From: Bacteroidia bacterium
Lineage (GTDB): Bacteria; Bacteroidota; Bacteroidia; Cytophagales; Cyclobacteriaceae
DNA length: 64,000 nt
Assembly (NCBI GenBank): GCA_030425425.1
Contig: JAUIAO010000002.1
Location: forward strand, 1-64,000
Direction of reading: 5' to 3'
Shown here: piece after piece, positions 16,254 to 24,905 of the stretch
How positions within the stretch are numbered: the stretch's first letter is position 1
Layout: each line of letters opens with the position of its first letter
Notes under the pieces: model-generated
Seen by the model: only the letters and a program-made list of their open reading frames with translations
What the model was told of the DNA's origin: nothing
Databases searched by the model: none
Program-made: the position numbers and the translations under genes

Positions 16254-16883
16254 ATGCAGACCACCGAAACTATCAATACTCAACTTCAGGCTACCATTGA
16301 GCAGGCCAAGCAGCTTGCTATTTCTGAAGAACGCACGGCAGTTTTAAAGCCTTTGATTGAATACATCCAGACCAAAATGGATGAATCGAAAACCGTAAAT
16401 CTCAACTTTATTTGTACCCACAATTCCCGTAGGAGTCAGTTTTCACAGATCTGGGCACAGACTGCTGCTGATTATTTTGGCGTTCCTGCTAACTGCCTTT
16501 CGGGAGGGGTGGAGGTTACCGCTTTCAATGAGCGGGCAGTAGCTTCTATCAAGAGAAGTGGTTTTGAGGTAAAGGCTGAGGGTAATGAAAACCCACAATA
16601 TGAGGTTTCACATTTTCTAGGTAGCCAACCCATCATCGCTTTTTCCAAACTCTTCGATCATCCGTTCAACCATGCGGATCAGTTTGCAGCGGTGATGACT
16701 TGTGCTCATGCTGATGAGAACTGTCCGTACATTCCAGGCACAGAGCAGCGAATTCCAGTAAGGTATGAAGACCCTAAGGCGTTTGATGATACGCCTCTGG
16801 AGGAAGAGAAATACGACGAGCGGTCTTTGCAAATTGCCAGTGAAATGTTTTATGTGTTTGACAATGTAACTGCAAAGTCATGA
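16254..16883 (+). CDS. Arsenate reductase / low-molecular-weight phosphatase-like protein
   Basis: A 209-residue protein with the low-molecular-weight protein tyrosine phosphatase signature C-X5-R-S at Cys54 ([17 protein letters not shown]). The usual N-terminal fold is preceded by an extra helical stretch of about 45 residues. It overlaps by four bases (ATGA) with an ACR3 arsenite exporter, which points to arsenate reduction rather than protein dephosphorylation. The C-terminal half contains [15 protein letters not shown], with extra cysteines that could take part in the redox relay. Such proteins are common beside acr3 in Bacteroidota. A near-consensus -7 box (TAATATTG) lies at about 16231. 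Phosphatase activity remains an alternative. Confidence 0.85.
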   Translation: MQTTETINTQLQATIEQAKQLAISEERTAVLKPLIEYIQTKMDESKTVNLNFICTHNSRRSQFSQIWAQTAADYFGVPANCLSGGVEVTAFNERAVASIKRSGFEVKAEGNENPQYEVSHFLGSQPIIAFSKLFDHPFNHADQFAAVMTCAHADENCPYIPGTEQRIPVRYEDPKAFDDTPLEEEKYDERSLQIASEMFYVFDNVTAKS

Positions 16884-17923
16884 ATACGCCTAAAAAGCTT
16901 TCTTTTCTAGATCAGTACCTTACGCTATGGATCTTCCTTGCCATGGCCGTGGGAGTAGCCATTGGGTACATTTTTCCATCTACTTCCACATTTATAGATT
17001 CTTTTAGCAGCGGCAGTACCAATATCCCTATCGCTATCGGACTGATTTTGATGATGTATCCACCGCTGGCCAAAGTGAATTACAAGCTCTTGCCTCAGGT
17101 TTTTAAAAATGTGAAAGTGTTGTCGATTTCTCTGATCCTCAACTGGATCATTGGTCCGGTGTTGATGTTTGTATTGGCGCTCACTTTTTTGCAGGAATAT
17201 CCAGAGTACATGGTTGGGCTGATCCTGATTGGTTTGGCACGATGTATAGCTATGGTACTCGTGTGGAATGACCTGGCGGAAGGCAGCAGCGAATATGGTG
17301 CAGGGTTGGTCGCGCTCAATAGTATTTTTCAGGTATTTGCTTACAGTTTTTATGCATGGTTATTCATTACCGTATTGCCTCCATATTTTGGTTTACAAGG
17401 AGCCATCGTCAATATTTCTATTGCTACCATAGCAGAAAGTGTAGCTATTTATCTGGGTATTCCTTTCTTGGCTGGTTTGCTTAGTCGCATCGTTTTGGTG
17501 AAAATCAAAGGAGAAGAATGGTACAAAAACCAATTCATTCCAAGAATATCACCAATGACATTGATTGCTTTGCTTTTCACCATAGTGGTGATGTTTTCAC
17601 TAAAAGGTGAGCTAATCGTGCAGATCCCGATGGATGTGGTACGTATCGCCATTCCACTTCTGATTTATTTTGCCTTGATGTTCCTCATCGGATTTTTCAT
17701 GAGCAAGGCTATGGGAGCGGAATATGACAAGAATGCTTCGATTGCCTTCACGGCGGCAGGTAATAATTTTGAGCTAGCCATTGCCGTAGCGATTGCAGTT
17801 TTTGGTCTCAATTCTGGACAAGCGTTTGCCGGGGTGATTGGCCCTTTAGTAGAAGTACCCGCGCTGATATTGCTTGTGAGAGTGGCTTTCTGGCTGAGGA
17901 AAAAATATTATGTGAAGACTTGA
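16880..17923 (+). CDS. acr3: ACR3-family arsenite efflux transporter
   Basis: A 347-residue inner-membrane protein with about ten hydrophobic helices, belonging to the ACR3 (bile/arsenite/riboflavin transporter) family, which expels arsenite using the membrane potential. Hallmarks seen are [47 protein letters not shown], which holds the conserved cysteine needed for arsenite transport, and [20 protein letters not shown]. It overlaps the reductase by four bases. No ArsR repressor or arsenite methyltransferase is present beside the pair, so regulation must come from elsewhere or be constitutive. Confidence 0.93.
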   Translation: MNTPKKLSFLDQYLTLWIFLAMAVGVAIGYIFPSTSTFIDSFSSGSTNIPIAIGLILMMYPPLAKVNYKLLPQVFKNVKVLSISLILNWIIGPVLMFVLALTFLQEYPEYMVGLILIGLARCIAMVLVWNDLAEGSSEYGAGLVALNSIFQVFAYSFYAWLFITVLPPYFGLQGAIVNISIATIAESVAIYLGIPFLAGLLSRIVLVKIKGEEWYKNQFIPRISPMTLIALLFTIVVMFSLKGELIVQIPMDVVRIAIPLLIYFALMFLIGFFMSKAMGAEYDKNASIAFTAAGNNFELAIAVAIAVFGLNSGQAFAGVIGPLVEVPALILLVRVAFWLRKKYYVKT

Positions 17924-17957
17924 AAATTGATGAAATGAGCAAATAATATTAATGCGG

Positions 17958-17965
17958 TATTTTTG
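17958..17965 (+). promoter_or_regulatory. -7 promoter box TATTTTTG
   Basis: TATTTTTG fits the TAnnTTTG -7 consensus and lies 25 bases upstream of the ATG at 17990. No TTG occurs at the ideal -33 spacing (the nearest is about 28 bases upstream). If used, transcription would begin just after 17970, which favours 17990 over the earlier in-frame ATG at 17966 as the start. Confidence 0.4.
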
Positions 17966-17989
17966 ATGAATTCATACAAAAGAATTCTG

Positions 17990-19288
17990 ATGAAAACCTA
18001 CTCATTTCTAATGCTCCTCCCGATTTTGATGGCATGTAGTCCAAAGCCCGATCAAAGCAATGTAATTACTGACGACATTGATCGATTTTGGGAAGCTTAT
18101 GATTTGATTACTAAGGAAGCCGATAGTGTGATACAAATCCGCATTCTTGATTCGGTATACATTCAGCCGGGTACAGTTGGTCTTCGAAAGATTATGGAAG
18201 TCAGAGATTACTCAGCTAGTGAATATGTTCAGCTGATCAATCAGTACCCACAATTTTGGCAGTCTATCCGTGAGAACACTCTAAAGTCCAAAAAAATTGC
18301 AAGTGAGCTGAATGAAGGGATCAATAAATTCAAACAATTGTACCCTGAATTGCGTCCTGCTTCCATTTATTTTACCATTGGTTGTATGCGGACTAATGGC
18401 ACCACTCAGGATAGTTTGGTGCTCATTGGTAGTGAACTGGCAATGGCAGATAGTCTGATTGACATTTCAGAGTTTGAAGGCAGGACAAAAGATTGGCTCG
18501 AAACTTATTTTGGTACAAATCCAATCAATGGGCTGGTTCTGCTCAATGTCCATGAGTATGTACACACTCAGCAGCAGCCTTATTTTGATCAATTGCTTTA
18601 TAAGGTCTTATATGAAGGAGTTGCGGAATTTGTATCCGTTTTGGCAATGAACCAGCCCTCACTGGCACCAGCCATCGAGTTTGGTAAAAACAATCCGAAG
18701 GTTAGAGAGAAGTTTGAGGAAGAGATGTTTTATGAGCGCGCCTATGAATGGATATGGAGCAGTTATCCAAATGAATTTGGAGTGAGAGATCTTGGATATT
18801 ATATCGGCTATGCAATTGCGGAGCATCATTACAATCAAGCACCAGACAAGCAAAAAGCGATCAGGGAACTAATTGAGCTTGACTATAGTAATACGGCTTC
18901 TGTTGATTATTTCATTGATCAGACCGGATTCTTTACCAAACCTATTTCACAGCTTAGAAAAGAGGATCAATCACGAAGGCCTTCAGTAGGTGAAATCAAG
19001 GAATTTAGGAATGGAGATACTTCCGTAGACCCTGACTTGAAAGAAATGACTATTGTGTTTTCTGAGCAATTGAATGGATACAATACAGGAGTAAATTACT
19101 CCGATATGGGAGAGGAGGCCTTTCCTGAAATCACTGGAGTAACCTGGTCATCGGATTCAATGTCTTGCACTTTTCAATTAGGCCTACAGCCAGACAAATC
19201 GTATAAATTTTGGATTACCAGTAATTTTCGTACCAAAGAGGGCGTTCCGATCAATCCATATTTGGTAGCGTTTAAGACTGTGGAATAA
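17990..19288 (+). CDS. Lipoprotein with HExxH zinc-protease motif and C-terminal Ig-like domain
   Basis: A 432-residue lipoprotein (MKTYSFLMLLPILMAC signal). The central part has HEYVH in LLNVHEYVHTQQQPYFD followed about 20 residues on by EGVAEFVSVLA, a Glu-containing segment fitting the gluzincin layout of a predicted zinc-dependent protease (DUF2268-like). The last 100 residues, ending in SYKFWITSNFRTKEGVPINPY, look like the Ig-like domain seen in Bacteroidota envelope proteins. Substrate unknown. The start at 17990 gives the clean lipobox and fits the promoter box, while 17966 would add eight residues. It stands between acr3 and ydeI-like genes without overlap. Confidence 0.75.
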   Translation: MKTYSFLMLLPILMACSPKPDQSNVITDDIDRFWEAYDLITKEADSVIQIRILDSVYIQPGTVGLRKIMEVRDYSASEYVQLINQYPQFWQSIRENTLKSKKIASELNEGINKFKQLYPELRPASIYFTIGCMRTNGTTQDSLVLIGSELAMADSLIDISEFEGRTKDWLETYFGTNPINGLVLLNVHEYVHTQQQPYFDQLLYKVLYEGVAEFVSVLAMNQPSLAPAIEFGKNNPKVREKFEEEMFYERAYEWIWSSYPNEFGVRDLGYYIGYAIAEHHYNQAPDKQKAIRELIELDYSNTASVDYFIDQTGFFTKPISQLRKEDQSRRPSVGEIKEFRNGDTSVDPDLKEMTIVFSEQLNGYNTGVNYSDMGEEAFPEITGVTWSSDSMSCTFQLGLQPDKSYKFWITSNFRTKEGVPINPYLVAFKTVE

Positions 19289-19318
19289 TGCTATGATATG
19301 GCAGCTTAGACTTAACCT

Positions 19319-19921
19319 ATGAGAGAACATGAACAGGTTTTTGTGGAGGATATAGCTCAGCTAAGCTCTTGGCTACAAGAAAATCACCAACAAAAGGAAA
19401 GTGTTTGGCTGGTTCGGTACAAGAAGGGGATTGAAGATATTTACATTTCCTATGATGAGTTGGTGGATGAGTTGATCTGTTTTGGATGGGTAGATAGTCT
19501 ACCTAAAAGTCTGGATGATGAAAAGACCATGATTCGGATTTCGCCAAGAAACCCAAAGAGCAATTGGTCGAAAGTGAATAAGGAAAGGGTGAGGCGATTG
19601 CTAAAAGCAGGAAAAATGAAATCTTCTGGCTTGAGGCTCGTGGAAATGGCTAAACAAAATGGTGCGTGGGATTTTCTAAATGACGTTGAAGAACTGATCC
19701 TACCTCAGGATTTATTGGAAGCTTTGCAGAAGAACCAAAAAGCTAAGGAATATTTTGAGCGTTTTCCGAATTCATCAAAACGAAACATTTTGGAATGGAT
19801 CAAATCCGCAAAACAAGCTACCACCAGGCAAAAACGAATTGCCGAAACTGTGAGCTATGCCAATAAAAACCTAAAAGCTAACCATCCTAAAGGTAGAAAT
19901 GCTGGTCCAAAATCGCCATGA
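19319..19921 (+). CDS. YdeI/OmpD-associated family protein
   Basis: A 200-residue cytoplasmic protein of the YdeI family. It has the N-terminal VWLVRYKKGIEDIYISYDEL block and ELICFGWVDSLPKSLDDEKT, followed by the RISPRNPKSNWSKVNKERV motif and a basic C-terminal tail (ARQKRIAETVSYANKN-like region). Members are linked to resistance against cationic peptides in some bacteria, but the mechanism is not known. It lies 30 bases after the zinc-protease-like gene and may share its transcript. Confidence 0.85.
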   Translation: MREHEQVFVEDIAQLSSWLQENHQQKESVWLVRYKKGIEDIYISYDELVDELICFGWVDSLPKSLDDEKTMIRISPRNPKSNWSKVNKERVRRLLKAGKMKSSGLRLVEMAKQNGAWDFLNDVEELILPQDLLEALQKNQKAKEYFERFPNSSKRNILEWIKSAKQATTRQKRIAETVSYANKNLKANHPKGRNAGPKSP

Positions 19922-20054
19922 TTTATCAAGTTTAGCTTAATCGAAACCAATTTGATCGGATTCATATTGATGGCTTTGATTCCAACCATTTTTTTCTGTT
20001 TTGTTTCTATATGTCTGACCAGCCACAGATTTCACTAACTAACACCTATGATCA

Positions 20055-20594
20055 ATGAAAAACCTGCAAAAGACCTTCTTTATTTATTTCGTGATGATTT
20101 CATTCACTGTCATCATGTATAGCTGTTGTGATGAAAACTATCGCATTGTTGGGAATGGAAGCATTGCGATATATGATCTTACCACATCAGGATATTTCGA
20201 CAATGACTCGGTTGGAATTGTGACTGGAAGATTTACAATAGAAATGAATCCGGAGCTGGAAATGGCCGCAGTACGCATGAAATCCGGACTCATTTCCTCC
20301 GCTTTTGCTACTTCATGTGATGAAACTATTGAAAATGAAGTGGTAGCTTCAACCCTGAAAATTACTTGTGACAAGGCAATTACTTATGAAGGTGATAGCG
20401 TAGCTCCTGGTACAAATCTTACCAGCCTTGAGGAGCTAGGTTTTAGTGCTAGTGTGGCATACGTCATGATAGACTTTCCTGATGCACTGATGGAAAAGCT
20501 AGAGTTCGCAGATAAAGTTTACCAGTTTACTGTCTCCATCAATACCACTGATGATATGGTATTGCAAAATAGCATTAGTACGAGATTTGAATGA
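20055..20594 (+). CDS. Hypothetical lipoprotein
   Basis: A 179-residue protein with a hydrophobic signal and Cys-Cys at residues 24-25 (FTVIMYSCCDENY), consistent with a lipoprotein. The mature part is acidic and predicted beta-rich, with two further cysteines (ATSCDET and KITCDK) that might form a disulfide. No family recognised. It is transcribed on its own and converges on the esterase at the end of the nSTAND operon, with 194 bases between them that hold only weak hairpins. Confidence 0.65.
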   Translation: MKNLQKTFFIYFVMISFTVIMYSCCDENYRIVGNGSIAIYDLTTSGYFDNDSVGIVTGRFTIEMNPELEMAAVRMKSGLISSAFATSCDETIENEVVASTLKITCDKAITYEGDSVAPGTNLTSLEELGFSASVAYVMIDFPDALMEKLEFADKVYQFTVSINTTDDMVLQNSISTRFE

Positions 20595-20788
20595 GTAGAA
20601 AACATTTTCATATCACCAACAACTAAGACTGACCTCCAGTATCTATGAAATGGGTATTTACCCAACTCTCTATTTTGTATCCATATACATTTTGAGAGGG
20701 TTTGGTGTATGACAATGGAGATCCCAGACCAGAATTGTGGTATTTGAAGCTAAAAGGGAGTCAACTTGTAATTGAAAAATCAAATTAA

Positions 20789-22006
20789 TTAATCCACATA
20801 CCCTGCGCACTGGTTTTCAAAAATATCTATGAAGAAATCATCAATCTGGTCGATATACAGTTGATAATTGTCTCGGCCAGAATAATGGTTTCCTCCTTCA
20901 AAAATGTATTTATCGGCGCACATGCCGTAGGATCTCGCAGAATCAACATAAGCATTAGCACCATAACCCAAGTATTGGTCATTTGTGCTGATGTTGCAGT
21001 TGACCTGTGAGTCATTTGCAGCGCAGACACCAAAAAGTGCTGGCTTATCAGCTGAAAGCAGGTCATTTAGATCGCCATTGGAATAGGTAGCAATCTGACC
21101 TGCTATTGCAAAGCAAGCTGCTGGGACACTGGAATATCCCAGATTACCCTGGTCTCCCTCATACCCGCCAGGTACCTCATAATAGGTAAGCACTTGTGGC
21201 GTGAGAATATCTTCACCAAAATAGCAACTCATCAGAGATGCAATTGCGCCTGAGCTATATCCACCTGCTACAATTCTTGAAGAATCGATATGATAAGTCG
21301 AAGCATTTTTCTTGAAAAACCGAATGCCTGCTTTCACCGAATGATTGGCACGAATCATTCGATAAGTACGCTGTTTTTCGGTGGGAATGTCTGGATAATA
21401 CCTAAAGTAAGTCTTGAGAGTAGCTACCTTGTAACCTTTGTTTACCAGTGCATGAGCCAGTTTTTCCAGGTTATGGAGATTAGGTTCATATAGAAATTTT
21501 CCACCACCATAGATCAGAATCAGTGGCTGTACAGTAGCCGTATCTTCTAATTTTTCGTAAAACCAAAATGTATTGTATTCAGCTCCCAGAGTTCCATAGA
21601 GCGCCTCAATTCTCCGGAATTTGCCTTCTATATATCCGCAGCTGTCCGCAGGGCAGGGGTCTACATTTACTCTGATTAGATTCGGAAAGGTTTCCTTGAT
21701 CGTATCGCACGCATTCACATAGGTCAAAGACACATCAAAACTTCCCGTATCGGTATAAGTGACCGTTTCATTGTACAGTACTGAGGTGGAAGGACTTCCA
21801 CCCTCAAACTCCCAGATGCGTTCGTAGTTACCAAAATTTCTATCTTCAAAAGTGATCTTTTCTCCTGCAAGTATTTGATCCATATTATATGAGAAATCAG
21901 GAATTTTATTGATCGATTTGCATTCTATGAGCTCATCAGTATGTTCATCATTTTCGCAGGCGGTAAATACGATCAAGAAAAGTAGGATTGGAAAATAAGT
22001 CTTCAT
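20789..22006 (-). CDS. PKD-domain lipoprotein with alpha/beta-hydrolase (esterase) domain
   Basis: A 405-residue lipoprotein (MKTYFPILLFLIVFTAC). Residues about 35-115 form a PKD-like domain (WEFEGGSPSTSVLYNETVTY and YTDTGSFDVSLTYVNACD), and the rest is an alpha/beta hydrolase. The nucleophile elbow is GGYSSGA (Ser about 248), the oxyanion-side GGG motif is ILIYGGGKF, and a likely catalytic His lies in EGGNHYSGR near the C-terminus. The fold suggests a carboxylesterase, possibly acting on a polymer or lipid outside the cell. It is the last gene of the AraC/nSTAND operon, 10 bases after the interrupted lipoprotein. The esterase at 29550, across the operon's divergent promoter, shares the order and the SGA/STGA elbow. 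Confidence 0.75.
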   Translation of the reverse strand: MKTYFPILLFLIVFTACENDEHTDELIECKSINKIPDFSYNMDQILAGEKITFEDRNFGNYERIWEFEGGSPSTSVLYNETVTYTDTGSFDVSLTYVNACDTIKETFPNLIRVNVDPCPADSCGYIEGKFRRIEALYGTLGAEYNTFWFYEKLEDTATVQPLILIYGGGKFLYEPNLHNLEKLAHALVNKGYKVATLKTYFRYYPDIPTEKQRTYRMIRANHSVKAGIRFFKKNASTYHIDSSRIVAGGYSSGAIASLMSCYFGEDILTPQVLTYYEVPGGYEGDQGNLGYSSVPAACFAIAGQIATYSNGDLNDLLSADKPALFGVCAANDSQVNCNISTNDQYLGYGANAYVDSARSYGMCADKYIFEGGNHYSGRDNYQLYIDQIDDFFIDIFENQCAGYVD

Positions 22007-22016
22007 AGCGGGTTTA

Positions 22017-22565
22017 TTAATTGGTTTCTACTCTTACAAACACCTCCGTTTGAGTGATTTCATCACCCGTATCCCACAAAAAGTATGGAGCAAGGCTCTT
22101 GGACATGTAGCGGGAAGAAGATTTTGTTAAGAGGTTAGGTTCAATCGTGAAATCATAAATCGTCTCATAAAAAGTACCAGGATTGTGGATCAGTTTACCA
22201 TCCTTGATGGACCAATAACCATAAGCCGGTTGCCAATTAGGGTCTCCTTCTGTGCCCAGTTGATAATCCCCACGTTCAATCCACCTAAGCTGATAGGTTC
22301 CGTTTGGTAAATAGGCAATTCTCCTTCTAAAAATGAATCCTCTATTACCGCCTGTTTCATCAGTGCTGGAACTTAGCTCCATAGTGCTATTGGCCAATTC
22401 GAATTTGGTATTTGCAGCTATGATATAGTCATATCTCCAGGTTCCGATAATTGATTTTTCCACTTCCGTAAGGCTTTCCTAATAATTAGGAATCGGCTCA
22501 GGGCTTGGCTCACATGCTGCCAATCCCAGGGATAGTAACAGAACGATTTTAATATAATGTGCCAT
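22017..22565 (-). pseudogene. Lipocalin-like lipoprotein gene interrupted by an in-frame TAG
   Basis: Reading from the ATG at 22565, a lipoprotein leader (MAHYIKIVLLLSLGLAAC then EPSPEPIPNY) ends in TAG at 22481-22479. The same frame continues at once as ESLTEVEKSIIGTWRYDY and runs to 22017. GTW near the start and the beta-rich body resemble small lipocalin-like Bacteroidota lipoproteins. Without the stop the protein would be about 182 residues. Translation from the GTG at 22463 would give a 148-residue protein without a leader and is unlikely to be functional. The start overlaps the upstream gene by 17 bases, and the downstream esterase starts 10 bases later. This could be a recent nonsense mutation, a sequencing error or a readthrough site. 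Confidence 0.75.
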
Positions 22566-23871
22566 TTTGGTTGACTTTATATAGAGTGATTCTTTGTAAC
22601 AATTCATTGTGGACAGCATTGGATGCAAAGAGTATCTGACCATCTGATAGCTCCAGAACATCTCCGGGGCTACCTGCGATATTGAGATTGAATATATTCT
22701 CACCGGTTTGAGTAGTCCTGATTACCTGACCACTGATAGGATCATCGTTATCAGGGATCACAATGCTGTATAACAGTAAATCACCATTTGCCATCTCTGC
22801 AAACGCTCTGGGAGCGCGAATAGTAGTGGTACCGGGAAAAGCTCCATCAATTTCAAACTTATAAATGGGTTCCAGTTGTGCATTGTAAATGTCTCCTTTA
22901 ATAACATTGAAAGGATCCGTATAAATAGCACCTAGATTGCCATTGGCCAATACGCGCAAATAATGCGGGTTGGTGTTGCTTCCGGCTTCACCATCTTCAC
23001 TTACGTATCTGGAATTGGTTACCGAAAATTGACTGTTCATGTCATGTTGATACAAGTAAAATCCACCACCTTCGGTACCTAATACTGTGATCTGGCCATC
23101 ATGAATATCAAAATCATAGGCGAATTTATCATTCGAATTATCGAAGTTTTCATACAATCCTAATGTGTCTAACTGATGGGTTAGGTGGAAAAATGAGTAA
23201 CCAATATTGGCTGCAGGTAGTAAAGTCTGTTTGTTACAAAATAATATGATGAACTCATCTTCTGAGAGCGGTTTCATAATTGGCTTATTTCGAATGATAA
23301 AATCCCATCCTTCGTATGCATTGAAGGAAATGATTTTTTGAATTTCGAGATGTTCATCCAACTCAAATAGTAGGGGAGTTCTCTGAGAATAGCCCGGGAT
23401 GGATTCCATCAAAGTATCAATGCCAAGCTGAGGGATGGTAACCTGAAAGTCAAAACCACTGAGCTCTCCCAGGACATGATATCCACCATTAGGATTTTTG
23501 AGTATGTCCATAAAAGTTAGCTTATTGGGCATATTGAATACTTTTATTTCATCGATCTTTTCAAAGTCTTCTAATGGATATGACTTGATTTTTTTCACAT
23601 ATCCATTGTGATCCGTGATAGCAATAAAGGGACCCTGATCTTCTACTTCGTTGATTTCCACGCCAGTGACCGTGGAGATGAGGCTGTGAGCGCTTACACC
23701 TATTTTACCAATCATCATTAGGTCTCCATTATCAAGTTCTGTGATCTGCTCCACTATGGAAGATCCCTCAAAACCAATGATTCTTTTGTATTGCTCTTCT
23801 TCGTATTTGATTTCTTCCTGACAAGAAAAAAACAAGCTCAGAAGCAAGATTAAGGTCATGTTTTTATTCAT
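22549..23871 (-). CDS. Large lipoprotein, probable beta-propeller
   Basis: A 440-residue lipoprotein (MTLILLLSLFFSC, lipobox Cys) whose body repeats a pattern of a hydrophobic strand ending in a D/N-G turn, as in ELDNGDLMMIGKI, NPNGGYHVLGEL, HDGQITVLGTEG, LANGNLGAIYTD, MANGDLLLYSIV and LSDGQILFASNA. About six to seven such units are seen, as in a beta-propeller. No catalytic motif. It starts within the stop of the TPR/barrel gene (four-base ATGA overlap) and overlaps the next lipoprotein start by 17 bases. It is likely surface or periplasmic and possibly a binding or sensory partner of the outer-membrane protein encoded just upstream. Confidence 0.72.
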   Translation of the reverse strand: MNKNMTLILLLSLFFSCQEEIKYEEEQYKRIIGFEGSSIVEQITELDNGDLMMIGKIGVSAHSLISTVTGVEINEVEDQGPFIAITDHNGYVKKIKSYPLEDFEKIDEIKVFNMPNKLTFMDILKNPNGGYHVLGELSGFDFQVTIPQLGIDTLMESIPGYSQRTPLLFELDEHLEIQKIISFNAYEGWDFIIRNKPIMKPLSEDEFIILFCNKQTLLPAANIGYSFFHLTHQLDTLGLYENFDNSNDKFAYDFDIHDGQITVLGTEGGGFYLYQHDMNSQFSVTNSRYVSEDGEAGSNTNPHYLRVLANGNLGAIYTDPFNVIKGDIYNAQLEPIYKFEIDGAFPGTTTIRAPRAFAEMANGDLLLYSIVIPDNDDPISGQVIRTTQTGENIFNLNIAGSPGDVLELSDGQILFASNAVHNELLQRITLYKVNQNGTLY

Positions 23872-24905
23872 AGCTGTTGCTTTTTGGGGTAAACAAAAAA
23901 CCGAGAAACGCCCATGACGAATTGGAGATTGTTCATTTTGAAATCATCCGGGACATAGGAGTAAGTTTGGATCAACTCATCATTTGTATAGCGCTCGCTT
24001 TCGATTACAAGGTTATTCAGACCGTGCTCGTATTTTGCTGAAAAGTCCAGGCTGTATAGTCCGATTTTTCTTCGCAGCGTTATGCCTCCCATGTAATTCA
24101 AAGTGTTTTTTTGGCGCTGAAAATCAAGATCATAGCCTTCTGCCTTTCGTGATATTCCTGTCAATGGATTCTCAAATTCTTTTGCCAGTCCATACATTTC
24201 GATATTTGCTTTGTCTCGGATGAGGTGGTGGATGCTGATTCCTCCGGATAGCACCAAATCCCAGTTATTGCGAGACAGATGTAGATTGGCCAGAAGAGGC
24301 GTTTTGAGATAGGTGATGTTTTCTTCTACATCCAGCTGCTGAAACTCCATGATTGTTTCGGTTTGAAAAAACGAAGAATTTTGAATGACCAGTCCAGTAC
24401 CTAAACTCAATTTTTCATTGATATAATATTGGAATTCCAGTCCAGTGCTTAGACCGGACTTGGGCTTATAGCCATTTGATTCTTCTACTATACCGCCGTA
24501 GCTACGGTATTGCATGATTTGAAACTGAGGAGAATTAACACCTGCATAAAAGGTGATTCCAAATTTTCTCCTGATCTCATAGGAGTTCAGTATCCGCTTG
24601 AATGGTATGAGTGCAGTCTGTTTTGCTACGTAAAGTGGATTGTATACAAGTAATGCTCTGGTGAGATCATCTGCCTCTTCATTTTGATTACTGATCTGGA
24701 GACTATTGATGAGTAATTCGAATGCTTCCAGGTTATCCTGATCTCTCTCCAGACTTCCTGCACAGTCAGAAAGAAGCCTGACCACATCGTCAAAATTTCC
24801 ATTGATGTAATTGATGCGTGCTTCGTCCAGCTTAGCATCACAAGACTGGCCAAAAGACCAGGAAAATGATAAGATTAGTAATATGTAAAAGTTGAAAGAT
24901 TTCAT
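23868..24905 (-). CDS. TPR plus outer-membrane beta-barrel protein
   Basis: A 345-residue exported protein. Signal peptide (MKSFNFYILLILSFSWSFGQ), then a short TPR-like helical part (about residues 22-95, with SCDAKLDEARINYINGNFDD), then a barrel-like domain of the PorT/outer-membrane type from about residue 110 to the end (strands such as LSTGLEFQYYINEKLSLGTG, LVLSGGISIHHLI and YSLDFSAKYEHGL). It lies between the nSTAND ATPase (four-base overlap) and the propeller lipoprotein (four-base overlap), so it is co-translated with both. I infer that the TPR part contacts a periplasmic partner such as the WD40 propeller of the NTPase. That inference needs testing. Confidence 0.78.
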   Translation of the reverse strand: MKSFNFYILLILSFSWSFGQSCDAKLDEARINYINGNFDDVVRLLSDCAGSLERDQDNLEAFELLINSLQISNQNEEADDLTRALLVYNPLYVAKQTALIPFKRILNSYEIRRKFGITFYAGVNSPQFQIMQYRSYGGIVEESNGYKPKSGLSTGLEFQYYINEKLSLGTGLVIQNSSFFQTETIMEFQQLDVEENITYLKTPLLANLHLSRNNWDLVLSGGISIHHLIRDKANIEMYGLAKEFENPLTGISRKAEGYDLDFQRQKNTLNYMGGITLRRKIGLYSLDFSAKYEHGLNNLVIESERYTNDELIQTYSYVPDDFKMNNLQFVMGVSRFFVYPKKQQL

